A DNA stretch of 64,000 nt from Cyrtodaria siliqua (lineage: Eukaryota; Mollusca; Bivalvia; Adapedonta; Hiatellidae). Under the pieces are notes generated by a model. That model was not told the DNA's origin, ran no database searches, and worked only from the letters and a program-made list of their open reading frames with translations. The number at the start of each line of letters is the position of its first letter. Within the stretch, counting starts at the first letter, position 1. The DNA lies in NCBI GenBank assembly GCA_037043455.1, contig JAWPHD010005599.1, positions 1-64,000 on the forward strand. The letters run 5' to 3'. This document shows, piece after piece, positions 45,739-56,854 of this stretch. The translations under genes and the position numbers were made by a program.

Positions 45739-45790
45739 CACCTACATGTACAACCCGCCACTGTTGGCAATACTGTTGTAAAGAAATTGT

Positions 45791-46433
45791 CCCACGGCCA
45801 TTGGCCGCGATGACATATTTCTACAGATTTATTTCTATTGTTATTCTACTTAATACATATATCCACTGCAAATACATCGTTGAACTCCAGTTTAATTTAT
45901 ATCTGTATCAGTAGCTACACCATGCGTACGAATCATAAAGGAGCACTAACCACTCTCGACGTTGACCTCTCGCAACACGGACACCCCGGAAAATTCGATT
46001 ACACGTGCATCAATCTTAAAAAGTCTAATAGCTACATTTGTCACTAAAACATTTCAAGTCGTCTGCCTGCAACGGACCCAGACGTCACATAATGAGGTTA
46101 TACATGTATTGTTTTGAAATAAATTGAAATAAGTAGATGACATTGCTAGATTGAATTTAGAGCCATTTATTTCACGACGTTTACATTTGTTGACTAAGAC
46201 CTGTGCTTGAGCGGGAATCACTAAGGCAGAATTTACCCACAGAGACTATGTGGACTTGCCAAGAATTTTGTGAAGCACTTATGTTCTTTTTTTATCACAT
46301 AACGTCCCTTGTTAGCAGTGTAACACCCATGTAATATTCTGTTGTATGACACACGTGTAATACAACCTGGAACGATTTTGATCGGTTAGACCAAATAACT
46401 TTGTCCTAAATATTCATGCGCGTATTTACAAAC
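45791..46433. other. Duplicated sequence, no clear gene (copy A)
   Basis: Matches 57291-57928. Copy A has nine extra bases near 46245 relative to B. No feature recognised. Confidence 0.5.
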
Positions 46434-46808
46434 ATGGCCGACACAACGCATACTATTCCTTTACACGCAGCTGTCTAAATCGACGATAATGTGAAAGGAA
46501 TTATTATCAAGAATAAATTAACCAGCAACGGGGATATTTACACCGTACGCTTTGCAGGTACTGATTTTGAAGATGATTTACCTGTCACCAGACTTCAAAT
46601 GATTCAGGAGTATGAAAATACAATGAGTAAGCAGACGATCAATAATGATCAAATCCGGTTCAAAAACGTATCGAATACTGATGTAAACTCCTGTGTTGAT
46701 ACACAATCGAATCATAACACGCTCAGCAAAACCCACTACGACCTGAAACTGCTCCAATCGTTCATTTCTACTGAGAATGAAAATAGGAAACCGGATAATA
46801 CTATTTAA
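46434..46808 (+). pseudogene. Small frame with Tudor-like segment and in-frame stop (A)
   Basis: ATG in AACATGGCCGACAC context encodes MADTTHTIPLHAAV, then TAA (46476-46478), then the same frame runs IDDNVKGIIIKNKLTSNG and DIYTVRFAGTDFEDDLPVTR to 46808. GxYxVRFxxxDxEDDLP resembles a Tudor/agenet-type barrel strand pattern, seen in some transposon-encoded proteins; weak. The stop is shared by copy B, so it is old. Confidence 0.4.
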
Positions 46809-47427
46809 ATTCCGTATGCGTGCTTTTGGTTGACCGAATGCTACATTAACTGTTCGACTTTTGAAGAAACTAACCCGCCAAATAACGGCAAAATTGCACT
46901 ATAAAACCGTGTATCAAAACTTTATCCAGGTGTTCAAGTCATACAATAATGTATATGTGCCGATTAAAAGACTTGTTAAAGCTGTACATTCCCTATTTTA
47001 ACTGGTAATAACTCACGAATATGAATGAGTCACGTGTGAATTAGTTTCAAATCGACGAACACCCCAAAAGTCGGTACATAAGGAGAAATCGATACGTAAA
47101 ATTTCACATTTTTATTTAGCCTCCGTACAGGCAACATTGATAAATATACGGCTCCAGAATATATGTGATAAAAAATAGTTGCCCGCAACGGGATTTAAAC
47201 CACAGCCTTGCACTCATCAATCGCTAAATAACAAGTCGAGATATGGTTGATTCGAGGAGATGTATTAGTTTCATATTGATAAGATACAGTATTACACCAG
47301 GCAATGTTAATTTACACGTGCGACAATATGGACTGCATATTTATTGATCCATCTTTAGTTGCGTTCAAATATGTTAAGTTATTTTGCTTCATAATATATG
47401 GTAGTTAGTATACTATTTTGTCAAGTA

Positions 47428-47497
47428 GCGTTGTAGTTCGGTTGATAGAGCACAGGACTTAAAATCAGAAGGTCGTGTGTTCGAGCCCCGAAAAAAG
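47428..47497 (+). pseudogene. tRNA pseudogene (copy A)
   Basis: D-arm TAGTTCGGTTGATAGAGC and T-arm GTGTTCGAGCCCC at tRNA spacing, anticodon position TAA. The anticodon stem is unpaired (CAGGA versus TCAGA), so non-functional. Copy B at about 58390-58459. Confidence 0.6.
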
Positions 47498-47837
47498 ATA
47501 ACTTTTTTTCTGTAAAAATTACTGTTACCTGTGTATAGGTACGACGTGCACTGGTCGATGTATATACAGTAAATGATTTCCTGCGCTATATTTGCTCGCT
47601 TAAATACCCGATTTCGACATGAGCTGGTGAACATGAAGTTACAAAAAAAGACAAAGAAGAAATCGATTGATATAGGGACTCTGTAGCTTTAACGGGTTCT
47701 AAAAATACATGTTTCTGAAAATGCGTAAAATGAATTATGAGTTGGTAACTCTTTAATTCGACGCTCCCGTTTTTGGGCTTTAGCCTGGCTGGTTAAGTCG
47801 TTTTATATTGTGTCTACAAAGTTTGGTTTCTTAAAAT

Positions 47838-48032
47838 ATGCAAGTCGTGAGTAGCTTTAGAAAAGGCGTATATATGCTGAACACGTTGGGTGTTGTTGGC
47901 GGGATAGCTACTTTAACTTTCTGGATACAATCCTCATTTTGTGAAATTCGACATAAAGAAGCTAAAGGTGACATGGATTCAGAAACATCCCAACCGCTGG
48001 CCAGAGTAAATTATTGCTACACAGTTTGCTAA
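47838..48032 (+). CDS. Small open frame with a membrane segment (copy A)
   Basis: 64 codons starting MQVVSSFRKGVYMLNTLGVV, with a hydrophobic stretch (LGVVGGIATLTFWI) at residues 16-30 after a basic start, then a charged tail. Copy B (58800-59009) differs by a 4-bp insertion after TCCCAACCGCTGGCCA, changing the tail. No family recognised; different endings weaken the case for a gene. Confidence 0.3.
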   Translation: MQVVSSFRKGVYMLNTLGVVGGIATLTFWIQSSFCEIRHKEAKGDMDSETSQPLARVNYCYTVC

Positions 48033-48479
48033 AACTTAATTTGTTGCCTCTTACGATTGTGCAATGGTTTTGCAGCAGTCCTTACCTTCGTCAGGGGTTT
48101 ATATAACGGGGATGTGACACGACAGTACAAACGCTGTATTCAACTGAAAACAATTCACACGTCGTCCAGGTAAGTTTATCGATTATACGCTGCATTTATC
48201 GATTTTTGCTACGCTTATCGTGGCGGTATGCGAGAGGCCTCGATGTATGGCACACCCATCTACACTGCAAACGGACATGACGTATCCATGTTTTACTGAA
48301 TTATAATATATGTTATATTACCCTCGATTGGTTTTCTTTTTAGCTGCAACTACTATGGTTGTTCAGTACGATTCTGGATACATCCTGAGATGTTTATTAT
48401 TTTGTATGTGTTTCTTAAGTTAGTATCTCAGGTTGTGGACTTTATTGTTAGAGAATTCCTTTTGATGGGATGTAGTTTT

Positions 48480-48745
48480 GTTTACACTGTCTCGTCTATT
48501 TGGGCGTTGAAGACAGGATAATAGCGAGGATTGTGCGCATATAAAATCTATTCAAACTAACCAGTGGGCCTTATTGCCTACTGACCGTTCCAAGTCGGTT
48601 ACCCTGTCTTCAACACCCTTTCTGTTGTTTTTTGTCTCTTTCACTGTATTTTCAAGTCCTTGTTTGCAATACAGCGTGGACCTACGATGCCATTGCGCTC
48701 GGACGCTGTGGTTTCTATAGGACACTATATCTCATTTTTGCCAGA
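48480..48745 (+). mobile_element. SINE-like repeat with CTGACCGTTCCAAG core (copy A)
   Basis: Core CTACTGACCGTTCCAAGTCG is shared with 15992-16230 and 22262-22390. GTTGAAGACAGG (about 48510) and CCTGTCTTCAAC (about 48602) are perfect inverted repeats around it. Duplicated at 59432-59710. Confidence 0.5.
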
Positions 48746-49138
48746 AAGCCAAATAAATAACCTTTCTAATGGTGTAATTCTATTCCAAATAACGGTTAAA
48801 TAAATAGGCAAAATCTCGAGTTGGAACGGAAATATATCGCATTTTTTCTTTTCTTAAAGTGTTTTCGCATATCGCCGTGTGTTAATTGGTTTGGTCGTCA
48901 AACATTTATTGTTTAATACATATTTAAATAAGATGCATGGTTAGAAACCCAAATAAATAACCTTTCTAATGGTTCAATTTTAAATAAATAGGCAAAATCT
49001 CGAGTTGGAACGGAAATATATCGCTTTTTTTCTCTTAAAGTGTTTACACACATCACCTTGTGTTTATTGGTTTGGTCATCAAATAGTTATTGTTTAATAC
49101 ATATTTAAATAAGATGTATGGTAAGAAAGCCAAATAAA
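48746..49138 (+). repeat. 190-bp tandem repeat, two units (copy A)
   Basis: Units begin AAAGCCAAATAAATAACC and contain CTCGAGTTGGAACGGAAATA and TTGTTTAATACATATTTAAA. The third unit is interrupted at its start by the Helitron-like element, giving a natural empty-site control. Confidence 0.85.
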
Positions 49139-50412
49139 CAAGAAGCAGTCCGAGGGACGGCCATACTTCCCTACCGGGTCTTGTGCAAAATTAACAATTC
49201 AGAAGCTGCACAGTTGTCGAAGGTTACTGTTTTGTCAACACTATAATTGCACAAATGTCAAACTGCTGTTAAAGGTTACTGTGTTTCGTCAACACAATAA
49301 TTGCAAAAATTTCAAAGGAATAAAGTTGTTATTAGCCAGTTTGTTAATTCTGAAGTTATTGAAGAAACAGTTATGTTTGAATGTACCCATATGAAAGGTT
49401 GAATGTAGCCATGTGAATGATCATGCAAGGAATGTTGAATACCTTACCATGTTTAGCTGCAAAATATGTGTTCCTGTGTCTGAAGGTATCGTGACCTTGA
49501 CCATTGAGCTACGGACCTGGGTCTTGCGCGCGACACGCCGTCTCATTATGAACATTTGTGCTAAGTTATTTCAAAATCCTACGATGCATGACAAACTGAA
49601 AGTTACAGCCCGGACAAGCCTATATCCGACTTTTAACCTCCAAGTATGACCTTGACCTTTGAGCTGTGGACCTGGGTCTTGCGCACGATATGCCGTGTCA
49701 TTATGGTGAACATTTGTTCCAAGTTACTTCAAAATCCCACAATACATGACAAAATTACAGCCCGGACAAGCCTATTTCTGACATTTTACCTCCAAGTGTG
49801 ACCTTGACCTTAGAGATATGGACCTGGGTCTTGCGTGCGACACGCCGTCTCATTATGGTGAATATTTGTGCCAAGTTATTTCAAAATCCCACAATGCATG
49901 ACAAAGTTACAGCCCGGACAAGCATATTTCTGACTTTTAACCTCCAACAGTGACCTTGACCTTTGAGCTATGGACCTGTGTCTTGCGCGCGACACGCCGT
50001 CTCATAATGGTGAACATTTGTGCCAAGTTATTTCAAAATCCCACTATGAATGACAAAGTGACAAAGTAACAGCCCGGACAAGACTATTTCTGACCTTTAA
50101 TGTGACCTTGACCTTTGAGCTACGGACCTGGATCTTTCGCGCGACATGTCGTCTCATTATGGTTAACATTTGTGCCAAATTATTTCAAAATCCCTGGATG
50201 CAATGACAAAGTTACAGTCCGGACAATAAATAGACTGACCTTTAACCTCCAACTTTGACCTTGACCTTTGAGCTACGGACATGGATCTTGCGCATGACAC
50301 GCCGTCTCATTATGGTTAACATTTGTGCCAAGTTATTTCAAAATCACATGCATGACAAAGTTACAGTCCAGACAAAAAAACAGACTGACGGTCCGGACCG
50401 GTAGGGGACTAA
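49139..50412 (+). mobile_element. Helitron-like element, family 3 (copy A)
   Basis: Starts CAAGAAGCAGTCCGAGGGAC (GTCC-gag-GGAC hairpin), subterminal CCCTACCGG. Ends CGGTCCGGACCG palindrome (50389-50400), GTAGGGGACTAA. CCGGTAGGG is the complement of the 5' motif. Joining the flanks, GCCAAATAAA + TAACC, recreates exactly the uninterrupted unit GCCAAATAAATAACC seen twice upstream. So it inserted between A and T with no duplication, leaving a 3' CTAA: Helitron rules. Cargo is a 150-bp minisatellite. Confidence 0.75.
49480..50390 (+). repeat. 150-bp minisatellite in family 3 element (copy A)
   Basis: About six units with GTGACCTTGACCTTTGAGCT, GGACCTGGGTCTTGCGCG, CGACACGCCGTCTCATTATG and TTACAGCCCGGACAAGCC. 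Each carries TGACCTTGA, an extended nuclear-receptor half-site. Confidence 0.9.
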
Positions 50413-50770
50413 TAACCTTTCTATTGATTTATGTAATTTCGAACAATTCTTCAAAGCGTTGGCGCAATTATCAAGCGGTTCATTTTTTCAGTATAGATAA
50501 TGTTTGTGAGGATAACAATACAGTACATTTAAATGATTTACTAAGTGAGCAAAATTAAATTATATTTTTAACTTTTTAACTTTTCTATAGAACAACTGGT
50601 AAAACCTTGAACAATTAAGAATAGTGTGATTAATGTATTCTATTGGCATAACAATCGATTGAGTAATTAACAAATTAGCATATCTCGGTTTTCAGGTCGG
50701 CTGATTTAGTGTTTTAATCAGTTAAACATTTTGACAAAATGCAATGATTGTAAAATGCTCTCATTTCCAA

Positions 50771-51763
50771 GTTAGTTACTGCAAAACGTAATTGTAAGTA
50801 CCCTTTTCACCATTTGCGTGGGATTTCGTGCTTTTAACAAATTTTAATTGCTTTTTTTAGTGTTTTGTTCTCAAACCAAGAAGTGTAAAATTGCGATGAA
50901 AAAAGATGAACGATGTTCGTGCTTAAAAACTACCCTAAATACAATTTCAATATGTATGTTATTACTTGCAATCATCAACAGGTACTGTATAAGTGTGAAA
51001 AAAAAGTTTACCCTTCAACAAAAGATATTTGTTTTTACCCTTCCATAAAATAAACATGTTGATCCAAGATTTTTTTTCTTCAAAATGGCAAAGTTAAAAA
51101 AAGATTTTTTCGTCAAATCAAAGTCATAAACCACTTAAAAATACTCTAAACACAATATGTCTGTTATTACTTGCAATCGTCAGCAGGTACTTTGTAAGTG
51201 AGAAAAAAAAGTTTACCTTTCCATAAAATATACATTTTGATACAAGAGAATTTTTTATTTAAAAATGGCGAAGTTAAAATATTTTTTTTGCTAAAATCAA
51301 AATCATAACCCACTTTAAAACTACCCTAAACACAATTTCAATATGTATGTTATTACTTGCAATCATCAACAGGTACAGTTTAATTGAGAAAAAAAAGTTT
51401 ACCCTTCCATAATATATAAATGCTAATCCAGGAGAGAAAAAAACACGTTCAAAATGGACAAGTTAAAAAAAATGTTTTTGGTTGAAAGTCATAACCCACT
51501 TAAAAACGACACCAAACTCAAAGTGCATAATTATGTTTTGTATGATAAACAAAGATCGACACATATATAAAAAGCGTGAAAGTCGTATAAAACAAACAAA
51601 CAAAAGACTGCACGAATGTCGGCCATTTTTTTTTCATCGCAATTTCACGCTTCCTGGTTTTAGAACAAAACACTAAAAAAAGCAATTAAAAACTTGCTAA
51701 ACACGAACAACCTATGAAAATCGTGAAAAGGATACTTACAATTACGTTTTGCGGCAACTAACC
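50771..51763. mobile_element. Long-TIR element with internal tandem repeats (copy A)
   Basis: Ends are inverted over about 130 bp: left contains GCAAAACGTAATTGTAAGTA and TTTTTTTAGTGTTTTGTTCT, right has their complements. Inside, about 190-bp units (TACTTGCAATCATCAACAGG, AAAAAGTTTACCCTTCCATA) repeat three times in copy A and only once in copy B. No transposase. Foldback-type element; no clear target duplication. Confidence 0.65.
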
Positions 51764-51836
51764 ATGTTGTTTATAATGTCTTTAACCATAAAACGCGATA
51801 AATCATGGAGCGAAATCAAATTCTACATTCTAAAAC

Positions 51837-51929
51837 ATGGCGGCTAAAGTGAACGTTAATGACCCAAGTATTCCGAATGAATCGACGACAAGTGTTTGGA
51901 ACACTTCTGTCCAATACCGGTCCCTTTAA
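51837..51929 (+). CDS. Short open frame after ATGGCGGC start (copy A)
   Basis: 30 codons, MAAKVNVNDPSIPNESTTSV onward, in a strong start context (AACATGGCGGC), ending at GGTCCCTTTAA. No family recognised. Present also near 62373 in copy B with a changed end (CTTTTTAATACC). Confidence 0.25.
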   Translation: MAAKVNVNDPSIPNESTTSVWNTSVQYRSL

Positions 51930-52177
51930 TTATCAGCCCAGCCTTCGTTGATAAAAGCAAAACACATAAGATCTGGTTTAGAATTACTACCAACTCATTA
52001 GTATCGTGACTGCTTTTATTCAAATATATTGCCATGAATATCTACCAATCATTTATGGGCAATACAAAAACATTGAAGGCTTGCGTCTCCACTGTCGATA
52101 ATATTTTATATGACATTGTCAAATAACAGTCATATATGAAATAGTAGTGTGCGAAATAAATATGCGATATGCAGTAT
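51930..52177. other. Duplicated AT-rich sequence, no gene (copy A)
   Basis: Nothing recognised; GGTCCCTTTAA at 51920-51930 resembles the end of a TTAA element but has no partner. Confidence 0.4.
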
Positions 52178-52181
52178 TTAA

Positions 52182-52477
52182 AGGGACACGCGCCAGTGTT
52201 GATTATTTCAAATCTCGCGGAGTCCTGTTGTCTTGTATATTTGCAATGAGTACTAATACTTATTTGTAAAGGTGTAACTGAAGTGTTTAAACATGTTTCT
52301 TATTACTGATAGTATTGAACCAATAATATATTTATGACAGCACCTCGAATAAAACTTCAATTTCTTTTTTTATTATTTATTTATACGTCAAGCATCTTTT
52401 AATTAAATATAATACTGGATTAATATTTGGAAGTGTTTACTGAAATGGTAAATATTTCAATATTGACATGTGTCCCT
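52182..52477. mobile_element. 296-bp TTAA MITE (copy A)
   Basis: Flanked by TTAA at 52178-52181 and 52478-52481. Inverted termini AGGGACACGCGCCAGTGTTG and complement of CAATATTGACATGTGTCCCT (8 perfect, then partial). The AGGG start and TTAA target match the THAP-bearing element at 23370-25726, suggesting a related superfamily. Copy B at 62716-63011. Confidence 0.7.
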
Positions 52478-52689
52478 TTAACATTAAATAACCAAACGCC
52501 TTTACGTATCACAATGAACGGTATTTAATAACACTATTGCTAACTATAATATCAATAAACATAATAACTAATGTTATTATTTATTATTTAACAATATAAC
52601 CATGATAACTAATTTAATTTAATTGTCATTAAGATAATCCATGACATCAAATAAAAGTCTTACATTTTCAGAGTGGAATACGGATATTG
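52478..52689. other. AT-rich sequence, nothing recognised
   Basis: Duplicated at 63012-63227; no gene or repeat end seen. Confidence 0.4.
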
Positions 52690-52984
52690 AATAATGAATT
52701 TGAGTTTTAACGCATACCAACACATTAATGGTTATATGGCGCCTAACAGGAATGAACATGCCAGGCTCATCCTCCATTTACATCGAGATAAAAATTTGGA
52801 GAATGGGCCTGGAACCTTCTCACCTGATAGGCCTAGAACCTTCTCACCAGCAGAACTGCAAATTCTGTTGTAGACACTCCATTTAAGCTGGAGCCACGTT
52901 TATTGTTTTTCTGCCACTGCTCTAATTATTTGAGCAAGACAGCACCTGAAACAATGCAGGGATCATGATGAAGATCTTTAATGA
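52690..52984 (+). repeat. Dispersed repeat, copy 2 (truncated at duplication junction)
   Basis: Homologous to 34782-35200 and 63228-63640. It is cut after GATCTTTAATGA, where copy B of the duplication starts. Confidence 0.8.
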
Positions 52985-53380
52985 AACTCTACATAATACG
53001 TCTCTGTTTGAATAAGCATAGTACACTACTCTAAAACTAGAAGAAAGTGTGCACTCAGTGACCTTTGACCCAATCTATTTATAGCCTATTTAAACAAAAT
53101 ATATCTTAAATTATAATGGTTTCGTTTGGTCACCATTTCAAGTAATAATAGATATAATTTTGACTATAAACCACATTTAAAAATGTCATATGTATTACAC
53201 GCCAAATAAAAGCTATAAAAAAACGCACTTGGTGACCTTTGACCTCATTAAGACCTCATTAGGGCCCTGAGAGAGCGACATCCCCTCTAGAATTTAGGTA
53301 CTTTGTATCTAGAAGCAATTTAGCATATAAGTTTGCTATTAACAAAAAATGCCTACGAAAGTGATTTTTAGATTCATATC

Positions 53381-54633
53381 TCAGGATATTTGGCCACCTA
53401 TTAATTTACGAAGAAGTCTATTAAACTCATTTCTTCTGTTACAAAATAGTTCGCGAAATTGTTTCCTGCCATTAGTCTTACAATTCAGCAATTGTTTTTC
53501 AAGTTTACATACATCGTTCCACAACTCTTGAAGTTCTAATGACCAGTATGGTTTTGCCCTTGATTTATGCTCAGTATGCTTGTTATTAGTGTTGACACAT
53601 GTTTGTTTAAGTTTTGAGTCCATTTCAGAAACAACTAGGTCGACAAAAGCCCGATATGCACAATTAATATCATTCAAATTATTAACATAATTTTCAATCT
53701 GATTAATGGTTTGAGAAATATTATTTATAGAGTTTTCATCATTTAGAAATGAAATTGGTATTTCATTTAACACATATTTGTTGCCACCATTAACGCTAGT
53801 GCCTTCTGAGGCGTTTATCGAATCAAATTGCAGTACGAAATTTATAAGTGAATGATCAGGCAATTTGGTATGACCCTGTAACTGAATTTCATTTACAATA
53901 TCTGACATAATGTTAACCTTGAACTCAACACAGCTGGTAAGTCTTTCATATGGTAATATTACATAATCGACAACAGATTTACCACAAGCTGAAATATTTG
54001 TGAAGTTATTGGTTCCCACACGCCCATTTATCATACACAAATTGCAGTCAACAAGGAAGTCAATGAACTGATACCCATATGCGTTGATCTGTTCATCAAT
54101 TACCTCACGTGGTTTAACTTGGTCAATACAATCAATGTAGTCACATTCATCTCCACATCTTGAATTGAAATCACCACATATGACAAGCTCTCCTTCATTT
54201 TGGTATTCATACACTTGCTTCATTAGACTCGTGAAAAATTCATCAGAATCACCTGCTCGACTTAATGAGCAGGCGGCAGATAACACACACACAAGTTTAA
54301 ACAGCTTTTGAAGATTTTGTGAATACATTTTACCCATAACACATTTTCTACTGATTTATCGACACTATAGGTAAAATTTTCCAAAAATGATGTTTTAACA
54401 AGCACACCAACATCTCCCGATCCACGTTTTGCCCTTTTATGGAGATTATGTCGATTATGACCAATCCAGGGGTACCCGTCTAACTGTATTACATCTTCAT
54501 TTCGTAAAAATGTTTCGCATAGTGCTAATATATCATTATCAAAGTATTCGCTGACTAGTTTTCTAAATGTCTGGTTTTCTAAATCAGAAAGGGACCAACC
54601 TCTGACGTTCCATACACCGGCCTTTATACCCCC
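53381..54633 (-). pseudogene. LINE endonuclease, copy B, frameshifted
   Basis: Same domain as 40867-42120. One base is missing near 54263 (CTTAATGAGC versus CTTGAATGAGC), breaking the frame between the LPPAHSS region and GDSDEF. Downstream GDFNSRCGDE and LPDHSLI motifs remain. The RT half is absent because the duplication began inside the transposon that separates EN from RT. Confidence 0.8.
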
Positions 54634-55576
54634 CTAGTGGTTTTGTCGATTTCCGTTGTTATTGGATTTCTTTAGCAGGCGACCATTGTTGGTCATGAAG
54701 TATTTGTCACTCTTGCCCAATTATTTCAGGACTGTCATCATATTTGCATCGTTCACTCTCGCTTCTAGTGGTCTCGACTCTTCTATGTAAACTCTTGACC
54801 ATGGCTGGGTTGGTCGAAGCCGCTTCTTGTTTTCAATAACTTTTTTCTTTTGTTCAAGAGTGTCAATGGTTGCTATAATAACCCCTGGTTTGTTGGCCCA
54901 GCCTTGTTTTCGTATGCATTTGGTTATTTTCACATCTGTAAATTTTAGACCATCCCGTATAAGTTCATTCACTTTATTTTCTGTTATTTTTTAATCATTT
55001 GCCTCATTTTGGTCCAGTTTTAGATTTCGGATAATAATGTCATTGTCGAACGTTTGGTTTGTTTTTGCCATTTCCGAATAGCTTTTCTGAGTTTGCTGCA
55101 ATTTGGTTTTTATTCCGTCGAGGTTTATATTTTTTTTCAGATTTTTTTTAGCTTCTGTTAATTGTGTTTCAATTTTTGCTTGTATTGTTGTTGTTATTTT
55201 GGCTTCAATTTTATTGGCAAGTCCATCTATTCTGTCATTAAATTCTGTTCGGACGCTACCAATCTCTTGTTGAATAACTTCTAACATAGATGTGCGTAAC
55301 CGTGCCTCTAAGCTTTCCATTCTGTTGTCAATTGTACTTGTTAACTCAGACTTAACATCGGTGAATTCTTGTTTTATCCATATCATCATATATGATATTT
55401 CTTCCGTCACTTTTGGTTGAGCTTTAATTTTTTTGTTGGAGTCTTCGTTATCGAGAGTGCTGACGTTTCTTTGTTTTATTTCCTTCCGCACTTTTATGAA
55501 CGTGGGTTACTTTGGCAGACGACATCACTGAATCCACATATTCCTCATCAGATGATAACGCTTTGCAGGAAGCCAT
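54634..55576 (-). pseudogene. LINE ORF1, copy B
   Basis: As copy A, including the shared in-frame TAA at 54991-54993, plus a private nonsense codon near 54721 (CTGAAATAA in place of CTTAAAGAA). Confidence 0.75.
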
Positions 55577-56191
55577 TTTACCGTAACTAGGCGAACAACT
55601 CAACAGACCGTGACCAAATACGCTGTATTGATCGCTTTGATATAATCTATATCTATTGTCCACCCGGTATATGTTCAGGTATACTCAGGTAAAATTATCT
55701 ATCGTGGAACAGGTGAAACAGATTTCGTCAAATAACTCAATTGTTTTGTATGTTTCACAATTTTTACTTCGAACGAAGTAAGATCATACCTTTATCATCT
55801 ACATTATCGTAAAAATATCCATAAAAATCAAAAAAATAACACTTTTATCACTGATTTGCTCGGAGCTCACCAAAACATCAATTTCACACATTTGTGTCAC
55901 GTGTGACTAGACGATCCAGACAAATCATGATCTAAAAACACTATAAGTTTTTTTTTTAAATATTTTTTATTTTTCTAAAGTATCCATTACATAAACAAAC
56001 AGAGCACATACATCTTATTTTACATATTGATAACAATTACATATATACTGCAAACAAGGTGTAGTCATACTCATTAATCAGATCATGCTAAGTTAGTTAA
56101 CTGAGGTTTCAGCTTTGATGGTATTCCCATTACAATGTACTTTAAAATCCTTTATCTTTCGTAATTTACGTTTTGAGTCTGTCTCAAGTTC

Positions 56192-56271
56192 GGTCTCAGC
56201 TCGTCGGTTATTTAAACACCTCGGTGGGCTATGCCCATCTCGGTGTTTAAATAAGCCAACTCGCTGAGACC
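56192..56271. other. 80-bp long hairpin (copy B)
   Basis: Same stem structure as 43681-43760. The only visible change inside is in the loop (GGGC-TAT-GCCC), so pairing is unaffected. Confidence 0.7.
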
Positions 56272-56854
56272 AGACTATCTTTTACTTGTACAAAAAGTGC
56301 GCAAGTGATCACGGAGACCAGTAGGTATAGTACCTTGCTGGAAAACTTTGCCATGATGGCTTCATAAAATAGGATCTAGTAAAGTAGCAGAGATAGCTGA
56401 GATTCATGTAAGTTCCTGAATGATCTGTTTAAGATTAAAAACACTTAAATTGTTTTAATATTTCTTAAAAAGTGATGATTTTTTCTCTTAATAACATATA
56501 TGAAAAATACCATTCAATGTCAGATCTAAAAGATGATAAACATTGTTCATAAAGACCAAAACTGTCACTCTGTTTTGGTGATCTGTAACACGTACAAAAC
56601 AAAATAGGTTTAGTTCTAGGCAATATTATTTCGACCCAAACGGCCTTTTGTCATTTGTGGTTGCCTGGTGTAATGTGGTCAGTTACATGAAGACCTGTTT
56701 TGACCAGAGTTTTCCTTTTACAGGAATGATGTTAGTCAGTTCTTGGGGTGTGAGTGTAGAGGAAGGAACTGTTCTCTCTGTAGAGATAGCAGTCAGTTCG
56801 TGGGGTGTGATGTAGTGGGAGGAACTGTTCTCTTTGAGGAGAGACGGCTACCTA

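Larger units (their letters stand above)
40469..52984 (+). repeat. Segmental tandem duplication, copy A
   Basis: About 12.5 kb repeated head-to-tail at 52983-63525 at an estimated 97-98% identity. The left breakpoint lies inside the TIR transposon (40469, GAAACTCTACATAATACG). The right breakpoint is inside a dispersed repeat (GATCTTTAATGA). At the junction 52980-52986 the two share only GA. Confidence 0.92.

Noticed and set aside
47838..48032. UQCC3-like or other small mitochondrial membrane protein
   Set aside because: Only the general layout (short basic start plus one hydrophobic segment) fits; no diagnostic residues, and the two copies end differently.
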